From Agrococcus carbonis (GTDB taxonomy: Bacteria; Actinomycetota; Actinomycetes; Actinomycetales; Microbacteriaceae): a DNA stretch of 64,000 bases. Under the pieces are notes generated by a model. It saw only the letters and a list, made by a program, of their open reading frames with translations. It was not told the DNA's origin and ran no database searches. The DNA lies in the NCBI RefSeq assembly GCF_900104705.1, contig NZ_LT629734.1, positions 1,922,001 through 1,986,000 of the forward strand, written 5' to 3'. Shown here one piece after another: positions 56,457 through 64,000 of the stretch. The first letter of the stretch is position 1. Each line of letters starts with the position of its first letter. The position numbers were made by a program, and so were the translations under genes.

Positions 56457-57410
56457 ATGCAGACCCGTCGCCCGATCGGCCTCGTCCTGGCCCTCGCGAG
56501 CTCCGCGATGTTCGGCCTCTCCGGCATCTTCGCCGCCGCGCTGCTCGGCGGCGGATGGAGCGCCGGGGCGGTCACGCTCGTGCGCATCGGCGGCGGCGCG
56601 CTCGTGCTGCTCGCGCCGACGCTGTGGCTGCTGCGGGGCCGATGGGATGCGGTGGTGCGGTCGTGGCGCGAGGTGCTCGTGCTCGGCGTGCTCGCCGTCG
56701 CGGTGTGCCAGCTCGCGTTCTTCAGCGCGGTGGCGTTCATCGACCCGTCGCTCGCGCTGCTGATCGAGTTCCTGGGGCCGGTGCTGCTCGTGCTCTACAC
56801 GTGGGCGCGCTCGCGGCGGGCACCCGCGGCGCTCACGCTCGTGGGGGCGGGCGTCGCGCTCGTGGGGCTCGGCCTCATCTCGGGCATCGGCGGCGACGCG
56901 CTCCACCCGCTCGGCGTGCTGCTCGCGCTCGCGGCCGCCGTCGGCAACGCCGGCTACTGGGCCGCGGCGTCGAAGGCCGACTCCGAGCTGCCGCCGATCG
57001 CGCTCGCGGGCCTCGGGCTCGTCGTCGGCGCCGTCGTGCTGGGGATCGCGGCGGCCACCGGGCTCCTGCCCGTCGCCGCATCCGCCGCCCCGGTCGTGCT
57101 CGCGGGCGAGACGGTGCCGTGGTGGGCGGCGATGGGCATGCTCATCCTCATCGCGACCGCCGCCTCCTACGTGCTCGGCATCCTCGGCGCGCGGCGCCTC
57201 GGCGCGACGCTCGCGAGCTTCGTCGGGTACTCCGAGCCGATGTTCGGCATCCTCTGGACGGCGCTGCTGCTGTGGATCCTGCCGACCGGGATGCAGTGGC
57301 TCGGCGCGGCCGCGATCATCGCGGGCGTCGTGCTCGTGCGACTCGGGCAGGCGCGCCGGCCGCGGCCGACGAGGGGACCGGCGATCGTCGAGGGGATCCC
57401 GGCGCCGTAG
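56457..57410 (+). CDS. EamA-family transporter (DMT superfamily)
   Basis: A 317-residue membrane protein with ten predicted helices arranged as two EamA repeats: the first begins GLVLALASSAMFGLSGIFAAAL, the second PLGVLLALAAAVGNAGYWAAA. DMT exporters or uptake systems handle amino acids, sugars or nucleotide precursors; no specificity can be read here. ATG 56457. Its 3' end is followed by the REP-like repeat cluster (57441-57596). Confidence 0.85.
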   Translation: MQTRRPIGLVLALASSAMFGLSGIFAAALLGGGWSAGAVTLVRIGGGALVLLAPTLWLLRGRWDAVVRSWREVLVLGVLAVAVCQLAFFSAVAFIDPSLALLIEFLGPVLLVLYTWARSRRAPAALTLVGAGVALVGLGLISGIGGDALHPLGVLLALAAAVGNAGYWAAASKADSELPPIALAGLGLVVGAVVLGIAAATGLLPVAASAAPVVLAGETVPWWAAMGMLILIATAASYVLGILGARRLGATLASFVGYSEPMFGILWTALLLWILPTGMQWLGAAAIIAGVVLVRLGQARRPRPTRGPAIVEGIPAP

Positions 57411-57440
57411 GGGCGCGCTCTTCGACCTGATCGTGAAGCG

Positions 57441-57472
57441 GGTCTCGCGACGCGTGCGGCCTTCGGCCGCGC
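57441..57472 (+). repeat. REP-like unit, copy 2a (left part only)
   Basis: Begins GGTCTCGCGACGCG and contains the hairpin GCGGCC-TTC-GGCCGC. It matches 57503-57534 at 31 of 32 bases but lacks the CTCGACC end. Confidence 0.7.
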
Positions 57473-57502
57473 TTCGCGTCGCGCCTGGCGCTTCGTGGAA
57501 CA

Positions 57503-57545
57503 GGTCTCGTGACGCGTGCGGCCTTCGGCCGCGCGCTCCTCGACC
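57503..57545 (+). repeat. REP-like unit GGTCTCG...CTCGACC, copy 2b
   Basis: Begins GGTCTCGTGACGCG, has the same GCGGCCTTCGGCCGC hairpin and ends GCTCCTCGACC, the same end as the unit at 44075-44109. Confidence 0.75.
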
Positions 57546-57596
57546 CTGAGCGCTCCGGGCGCAACGCGCTTCGCGCATTGCGTCCTCCGCGCTCAG
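57546..57596. repeat. Hairpin part of composite repeat, copy 2
   Basis: Outer arms CTGAGCGC (57546-57553) and GCGCTCAG (57589-57596); inner GCGCAACGCG (57559-57568) and CGCGCATTGCG (57572-57582). It directly follows the REP-like unit, as in copy 1 read on the opposite strand. The coaA stop codon (57593-57595) lies within its arm. Confidence 0.75.
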
Positions 57597-58525
57597 ACCT
57601 TCCGCAGCAGCACCGAGCGGATCGTGTGGTCGTCGGCCTTCCGCAGCACGAGGTCGGCGCGCGGCCGCGTCGGCAGGATGTGCTCGACGAGGTTGGGGCC
57701 GTTGATCGAGTCCCACAGGTCCTCCGAGTGGATGCGCGCCTGCGCGCGCGTCATGTCGGCGAAGCGGTGGAAGTACGAGACCGGATCCTGGAACGCGCTC
57801 TCCTTGAGCTGCCAGAAGCGGTCGATGTACCACTCGCGGATCGCGCTCGTGCGCGCATCCACGTAGATCGAGAAGTCGAAGAGGTCGCTGACGGCGAGGT
57901 GCGAGCCCGAGGGCGGCGGCTGCAGCACGTTGAGGCCCTCGACGATGAGGATGTCGGGCCGCCGCACCACGATCTCCTCGCCCGGCACGATGTCGTAGGT
58001 GAGGTGCGAGTAGACGGGGGCGCGCACCTCGTCCTCGCCCGACTTCACGCGCGAGACGAAGTTGAGCAGCGCCCGCCGGTCGTACGACTCGGGGAAGCCC
58101 TTGCGCTGCATGAGCCCTCGCTCCTCGAGCACGCGGTTGGGGTGCAGGAAGCCGTCGGTCGTGATGAGCTGCACGCTCGGCGAGCCCTGCCAGCGCCGCA
58201 GCAGCTCCTCGAGCAGGCGCGCGGTCGTCGACTTGCCGACCGCGACCGAACCCGCGACGCCGATGACGAAGGGGGTCGGATGCGCGGTGCTGCCGAGGAA
58301 GGCCGAGGTCTCGCGGTGCAGGCGCGCGGCCGACTCCTGGTAGAGGCTCACGAGGCGCGAGAGCGGCAGGTAGACCTCGGCGACCTCGCGCAGCTCGAGC
58401 CGGTCGCCGAGGCCGCGCAGGCGCCGCACCTCGGCCTCGGTCAGCGGGTTCGGGGTGCGCGGTGCGAGCCTCGCCCAGTCGGGTCGCTCGATCTCGACGA
58501 ACGGCGACTGCAGGGGGTGCGACAC
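57593..58525 (-). CDS. coaA: Pantothenate kinase, type I
   Basis: ATP-dependent phosphorylation of pantothenate, first committed step to CoA. 310 residues, type I (P-loop) family. Walker [18 protein letters not shown] (near residues 98-114), TTDGFLHPN and the substrate region [15 protein letters not shown] 58525 (VSHPLQSPF) is taken because a -10 box stands 7 bases upstream. It is divergent from glmS, with start codons 33 bases apart. Confidence 0.95.
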   Translation of the reverse strand: MSHPLQSPFVEIERPDWARLAPRTPNPLTEAEVRRLRGLGDRLELREVAEVYLPLSRLVSLYQESAARLHRETSAFLGSTAHPTPFVIGVAGSVAVGKSTTARLLEELLRRWQGSPSVQLITTDGFLHPNRVLEERGLMQRKGFPESYDRRALLNFVSRVKSGEDEVRAPVYSHLTYDIVPGEEIVVRRPDILIVEGLNVLQPPPSGSHLAVSDLFDFSIYVDARTSAIREWYIDRFWQLKESAFQDPVSYFHRFADMTRAQARIHSEDLWDSINGPNLVEHILPTRPRADLVLRKADDHTIRSVLLRKV

Positions 58526-58532
58526 GTCGGCG

Positions 58533-58551
58533 AGCCTACCGCCGGTAGGAT
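58533..58551. promoter_or_regulatory. Divergent leaderless promoters of coaA and glmS
   Basis: Minus strand: TAGGCT (58533-58538), 7 bases before the coaA GTG. Plus strand: TAGGAT (58546-58551), 7 bases before the glmS ATG. CCTACCG-C-CGGTAGG (58535-58549) makes the two -10 boxes parts of one palindrome. Both -35 regions must lie inside the opposite gene. Confidence 0.65.
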
Positions 58552-58558
58552 CGAGGGC

Positions 58559-60406
<1,848 letters not shown>

Positions 60407-60430
60407 GCCGCTGAGGTTCGGGTTCCGCTC

Positions 60431-60796
60431 GTGATCCTCGGGCTCGGCGTCGACGTGGTCGACCTCGCGCGCTTCGAGCGCGCGGTCAGCCGCACCCCGC
60501 GCCTGCGCGAGCGGCTCTTCGCGCCCGAGGAGCTGCTCGCCGACGGCGAGCCGCGCTCGCTGCCGTCGCTCGCCGCGCGCTTCGCGGCGAAGGAGGCGGC
60601 GCAGAAGGCGATCGGCACGACGAGCGGGGCCCGCTGGACCGACTACGTCGTGCTCCAGGCGCCCGACGGCAAGCCGCGGCTGGAGCTGCGCGGCGCCGCG
60701 GCCGAGCACGCGCGCGCGATCGGAGCGGCGAGCCTGCACGTCTCGATGAGCCACGACGCGGGCATCGCGACCGCGACCGTGATCGCGGAGTCGTGA
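60431..60796 (+). CDS. acpS: Holo-[acyl-carrier-protein] synthase
   Basis: Transfers 4'-phosphopantetheine from CoA to acyl carrier protein. 121 residues. Metal and substrate motifs [14 protein letters not shown] (Asp) and [13 protein letters not shown] (Glu, Lys), plus [18 protein letters not shown] start, 24 bases after glmS. The stop overlaps the alr-tsaE ATG (TGATG), so glmS-acpS-alr-tsaB-rimI-tsaD is probably one unit. Confidence 0.94.
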   Translation: MILGLGVDVVDLARFERAVSRTPRLRERLFAPEELLADGEPRSLPSLAARFAAKEAAQKAIGTTSGARWTDYVVLQAPDGKPRLELRGAAAEHARAIGAASLHVSMSHDAGIATATVIAES

Positions 60797-62742
60797 TGCG
60801 CGTCGAGATCGACGCGGCGGCGATCACCGCCAACACCCGGGTGCTCGCGACGCGCGTCGGCGTGCCCGTGTGCGGCGTCGTGAAGGCCGACGGCTACGGG
60901 CACGGGGCCGAGCTCGCGGCGCGCGCGATGCTCGCGGGCGGCGCGACCATGCTCGGCGTCGTCGACCTCGCCGAGGCGCTCGCGCTCCGCGCGGCGGGCA
61001 TCGACGCGCCGGTCCTCGCCTGGCTGCACGCGCCCGGCGCCGACTTCGCGCGCGCCGCCGCGCACGACGTCGAGGTCGCGGTCTCCTCGATCGCGCAGCT
61101 CGAGGCCGCCGCGGCCGCGGGTGCCACGATCCACCTGAAGCTCGACACCGGGCTCGGGCGCAACGGCATCGCGCGCGGCGACCGCGCGGCCGCGATCGCT
61201 CGGGCGGTCGAGCTCGCGCAGGGCGGCGCGCGCATCCGCGGCCTCATGTCGCACCTCGCGGGCACGAGCCGCGAGGCCGACCTCGCGCAGCTCGCCGACT
61301 TCGAGGCAGCGTGCGCCGACGCCGCGGCGCTGCCGATCGAGGTGCGCCACCTCGCGAACTCGCAGGGCGCGCTCGCGCTGCCCGAGGCGCGGCTTGACAT
61401 GGTACGCATCGGCATGGCCGCCTACGGCATAGACCCCGATGGGCCCGCGGCGGGCGACGGCGCGGGAGCCGCAGCGCTCGGCCTCGTGCCCGCGATGCGC
61501 GTCGTCGCCGACGTCGTCGACGGCGTCGCCGCGGTCGGCCTCGACGACGGCCTGCTGCCTGCGCTCGGCGCGCCCGTGCTGGTCGGGGGCGAGCCCGCTC
61601 GGGTCGCCGCGATCGGCCCGTGCCGGATGCGGAGCGAGCCCGCGCTGAGCGGTGAGGCGGTGCTGTGGGGAGACCCGGCCCTCGGCGAGCCGAGCGCCGA
61701 CGCGTGGGCCGCGGCGGCGGGCACGATCGGCTACGAGGTCGTCACCCGCATGGCGGCCGCGACGCCGCACGCCGCCGTCGACGCCGACGCGGGGCTCGCG
61801 CCGCGGCGCGTGCTCGAGCTCGGCCTCGACGGCGAGCCGCACCGCCTCGTGGGCGAGGTCGTCGGGGTGAAGCGCGCCGAACCGGGACTCGGCATCTCCT
61901 ACGGCGGCGAGTACGTCACCGAGCGCGAGACGACCCTTGCGCTCGTCGGCCTCGGCTACGCCGACGGCGTCACGCGCGCCGCGACCGGACGCCCCGTGGT
62001 GCTCGCGGCGAGCACGCCCGCCCCGGGGATGCCGGGCGTCGCGCACCCGATCCGCGGCCGCGTCGCGATGGATCAGGTGGTGCTCGACGTGGGCGACCGC
62101 GCTGTGGCGCTCGGCGACGTCGCCGCGCTGCCCCACGCATCCGCCCCCGAGCTCACCGGCATGGTCGGTCCCCGCGTCGCGGTCGAGCTCGCCGGAGCCG
62201 TGCCCGACGCCGACGCGATGGAGGCGTTCGGCGAGCGGCTCGGCGCGCAGCTGCGCGCGGGCGACGCGGTGCTGCTCATCGGGCCGCTCGGCGCGGGCAA
62301 GACGACCCTCACGCGCGGCATCGGCCGGGCGCTCGGCGCGCGCGGCACCGTGCAGAGCCCGACGTTCGTGCTCGCCCGCACCCACCGCACGGCCGCCGGG
62401 CCCGACCTGCAGCACGTCGACGCCTACCGCCTGCTCGGCGACGCCGACGAGGCGGCCGAGCTCGATGACCTCGACCTCGACCTCGAGGGCGCGATCACCG
62501 TCGCCGAGTGGGGCGCGCCGCTCGAGCACGCGCTCGAGTCGTGGCTGCGCGTCGAGATCGCGCGCCCCGCGGTCGCCGACGAGCGCGACGACGACGACGG
62601 CAGCGCGCCGCGCGCGGTGCGCATCAGCGGCCACGGCCCCGCGTGGCCCTCGGCGCGGCTGCGCGCGATCGTCGCGCGCGACTGCGACGGCGTCGAGGGG
62701 CGCGCCGAGGAGCGGCGCGACGAGACCGGAGGCACCGCATGA
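60796..62742 (+). CDS. alr-tsaE: Alanine racemase fused to TsaE (t6A ATPase), with a doubled racemase C-domain
   Basis: A 648-residue bifunctional protein. Residues 1-215 are the PLP barrel of alanine racemase (PLP Lys30 in [22 protein letters not shown]). About 220-320 look like a degenerate racemase C-domain: it ends with the normal tail [11 protein letters not shown] (309-319) but has CRMRSE where CMDQ is expected and lacks the catalytic-Tyr strand. About 335-445 form a second C-domain with catalytic Tyr369 ([20 protein letters not shown]) and [14 protein letters not shown] (Met425), but without the tail. From 465 on follows TsaE (Walker [10 protein letters not shown] 496-504, [24 protein letters not shown]). 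D-Ala supply and tRNA t6A synthesis are thus one polypeptide. ATG 60796 overlaps acpS; stop overlaps tsaB. Confidence 0.9.
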   Translation: MRVEIDAAAITANTRVLATRVGVPVCGVVKADGYGHGAELAARAMLAGGATMLGVVDLAEALALRAAGIDAPVLAWLHAPGADFARAAAHDVEVAVSSIAQLEAAAAAGATIHLKLDTGLGRNGIARGDRAAAIARAVELAQGGARIRGLMSHLAGTSREADLAQLADFEAACADAAALPIEVRHLANSQGALALPEARLDMVRIGMAAYGIDPDGPAAGDGAGAAALGLVPAMRVVADVVDGVAAVGLDDGLLPALGAPVLVGGEPARVAAIGPCRMRSEPALSGEAVLWGDPALGEPSADAWAAAAGTIGYEVVTRMAAATPHAAVDADAGLAPRRVLELGLDGEPHRLVGEVVGVKRAEPGLGISYGGEYVTERETTLALVGLGYADGVTRAATGRPVVLAASTPAPGMPGVAHPIRGRVAMDQVVLDVGDRAVALGDVAALPHASAPELTGMVGPRVAVELAGAVPDADAMEAFGERLGAQLRAGDAVLLIGPLGAGKTTLTRGIGRALGARGTVQSPTFVLARTHRTAAGPDLQHVDAYRLLGDADEAAELDDLDLDLEGAITVAEWGAPLEHALESWLRVEIARPAVADERDDDDGSAPRAVRISGHGPAWPSARLRAIVARDCDGVEGRAEERRDETGGTA

Positions 62743-63305
62743 TCCTCGCGATCGACACCTCGCTCGGCACCTCGGTGGCCGTCGTCGACGGCGACCGCGT
62801 CGTCTTCCGCGAGCAGGCCGCCGACACCCGCCGGCACGCCGAGCACCTCGGCGGCATGCTCGCCCGCGCGCTCGACGGCAGGCGCGGCGCGATCGAGCTC
62901 GTCGTCGCCGGCATGGGGCCGGGCGCCTTCACGGGCCTCCGCGTCGGCATCGCCGCGGCGCGCGCGACCGCGCTCGGGCTCGGCGTGCCGTGCCGCGGCG
63001 TCGCGAGCCACGCCGGCGTCACCGACGGCAGCGCCCAGGTCACGACCGACGTGCGCCGGCGGGAGCGCGCCTGGAGCGTCGTCGTCGACGGCCTCGTCGC
63101 CGACGGCCCGCACCTCGCGCCGGCGGATGCGGTGCCCGCGCCGACAGGGGAGCACGCGGCCCTGCGCCGCATCGACGCCGAGGGGATCGATGCGGCGCTC
63201 CTCGCGCTCGCGGTCGCGCGCGGCGCCGCGGAGGTGCGCGAGGCGCTCTACCTGCGGGAGGCCGACGCGACGCCGTCGGCCGGGCCGAAGCGGGTGAGCC
63301 AGTGA
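62739..63305 (+). CDS. tsaB: tRNA t6A threonylcarbamoyl-transfer complex subunit TsaB
   Basis: Non-catalytic partner of TsaD in N6-threonylcarbamoyladenosine synthesis. 188 residues. Starts [20 protein letters not shown] (ASKHA fold, degenerate ATP site) and has [10 protein letters not shown] and [21 protein letters not shown] overlaps the alr-tsaE stop (ATGA) and the stop overlaps rimI (GTGA). Confidence 0.94.
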   Translation: MILAIDTSLGTSVAVVDGDRVVFREQAADTRRHAEHLGGMLARALDGRRGAIELVVAGMGPGAFTGLRVGIAAARATALGLGVPCRGVASHAGVTDGSAQVTTDVRRRERAWSVVVDGLVADGPHLAPADAVPAPTGEHAALRRIDAEGIDAALLALAVARGAAEVREALYLREADATPSAGPKRVSQ

Positions 63306-63796
63306 GGGGCGACGCAGTGACGGGCGACGCGGTCGCGCCCACCGGCGGCGCCCGCATCCGCACCGCCACCGCATCCGACCTCGACGCGATCATGGCGATC
63401 GAGCACGCGTCGTTCGGCGCGAGCGCGTGGGAGCGCGCCACGATGCAGGCCGAGGTCGCCAGCGAGTGGGGCCGCTACGTCCTCGCCGAGGACGAGGCCG
63501 GCCGCGCGGTCGGCTACGCGGGCCTGCGCGCCGTCGGCGTCGAGGGCGACGTGCAGACGATCGCGGTCGATGCGGGCGCCCGCGGCCGCGGCATCGGCCG
63601 CGCCTTGCTCGCCGAGCTGCTCGCCGAGGCCGCGCGGCGCGGCGTGCGCGAGCTCTTCCTCGAGGTGCGCGCCGACAACCCCGTCGCGCGAGCGCTCTAC
63701 GCGTCGGTCGGGTTCCGCGAGATCGGCGTGCGGCCGCGCTACTACCAGCCGGAGGACGTGGACGCCGTGGTGATGAAGCGCGAGGAGGAGCGATGA
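63302..63796 (+). CDS. rimI: Ribosomal-protein-alanine N-acetyltransferase RimI-like
   Basis: GNAT-family acetyltransferase, 164 residues. Motif A for acetyl-CoA is [15 protein letters not shown] (near residues 86-100), preceded by the strand [28 protein letters not shown] is typical of RimI. An unstructured N-terminal stretch of about 18 residues precedes the domain; GTG 63302 overlaps the tsaB stop, and GTG 63317 is an alternative. Its place between tsaB and tsaD is the usual one. Confidence 0.92.
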   Translation: MRGDAVTGDAVAPTGGARIRTATASDLDAIMAIEHASFGASAWERATMQAEVASEWGRYVLAEDEAGRAVGYAGLRAVGVEGDVQTIAVDAGARGRGIGRALLAELLAEAARRGVRELFLEVRADNPVARALYASVGFREIGVRPRYYQPEDVDAVVMKREEER

Positions 63797-64000
63797 GCGC
63801 GCCCGTGGTGCTCGGGATCGAGACGAGCTGCGACGAGACGGGCGTCGGCATCGTGCGCGGCACCGAGCTGCTCGCGAACCGCATCGCTTCGTCGATGGAG
63901 CTGCACGCCCGCTTCGGCGGCGTCGTGCCCGAGATCGCCGCGCGCGCCCACCTCGAGGCGATGGAGCCGACGATTCGCGCGGCGCTCGACGACGCATCGC
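63793..64000 (+). CDS. tsaD: tRNA N6-adenosine threonylcarbamoyltransferase TsaD, N-terminal part (3' end outside window)
   Basis: Catalytic subunit that transfers the threonylcarbamoyl group to A37. Only the first 69 codons are in the window. [19 protein letters not shown] is the classic ASKHA phosphate-1 loop, followed by the substrate region [23 protein letters not shown] 63793 overlaps the rimI stop (ATGA). The start of the ATPase domain is normal. Confidence 0.93.
   Translation, partial: MSAPVVLGIETSCDETGVGIVRGTELLANRIASSMELHARFGGVVPEIAARAHLEAMEPTIRAALDDAS

Noticed and set aside
58526..58558. glmS ribozyme or riboswitch upstream of glmS
   Set aside because: Only 33 bases separate glmS from coaA and the transcript appears leaderless, so there is no space for it.

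Overview
The window is very GC-rich DNA from an actinobacterium, most likely a member of the Microbacteriaceae (Agrococcus or a close relative is a guess). The reasons are the codon bias (frequent GCATCC and GGATGC words at Ala/Ser and Asp/Ala codons), many leaderless genes with a TANNNT box 6-7 bases before the start codon, an alr-tsaE fusion, and the actinobacterial order str operon, tuf, S10-spc operon, secY-adk-map, infA-rpmJ, rpsM-rpsK-rpoA-rplQ, truA, rplM-rpsI-glmM, coaA/glmS, acpS-alr-tsaB-rimI-tsaD. I see no rRNA, tRNA, CRISPR array, insertion sequence or prophage.

1-9559 is the end of a type VII secretion (ESX-like) locus. It starts inside an EccC/EssC ATPase and continues with three small helical WXG100-like proteins, two large proteins that look like secreted effectors (one carries a C-terminal alpha/beta-hydrolase domain), a four-helix membrane protein, and several unrecognised proteins that may be chaperones or immunity proteins. 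Three transcription units here carry the same 16-base palindrome abutting the -35 box, followed by a 17-base spacer and a TAGNNT -10 box. This suggests a dedicated regulator.

9560-14213 is the str operon (rpsL, rpsG, fusA) and tuf. 14266-16754 holds small genes: a DUF1801 protein, a membrane protein, an OsmC-like protein and three very acidic or proline-rich proteins, several preceded by strong palindromes or hairpins. 16780-22136 is an IclR-type regulator divergent from hutH-hutU-hutI (histidine to formiminoglutamate), with a perfect palindrome between them. The last hut step, hutG, lies at 25192-26097 on the other strand. Between hutI and hutG sits a three-gene operon (type III polyketide synthase, methyltransferase, FAD monooxygenase) with the same gene content as the srsABC phenolic-lipid operon.

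26161-38843 is the S10-spc supercluster followed by secY, adk and map. L4 carries an extra C-terminal domain, L29 and S5 carry long low-complexity extensions, and rpsN (S14) is missing from its usual place between rplE and rpsH. 38943-42430 is a mannitol PTS operon (HPr, IICB, IIA, mannitol-1-phosphate dehydrogenase). A BtaA/DUF3419-like gene follows, then infA-rpmJ, whose promoter shares a 19-base block with the S10 promoter. A composite repeat separates rpmJ from rpsM-rpsK-rpoA-rplQ.

46818-57410 contains a GH15 glycosidase, truA, a HAD phosphatase, a DivIVA-like coiled-coil protein, rplM-rpsI-glmM, an APC permease, a CGNR-type protein and an EamA transporter. A second copy of the composite repeat precedes the 3' end of coaA. 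coaA and glmS diverge from start codons only 33 bases apart. The window ends with acpS, an alr-tsaE fusion, tsaB, rimI and the first 208 bases of tsaD. These link wall precursor supply (glmS, glmM, alr) with t6A tRNA modification (tsaE, tsaB, tsaD).
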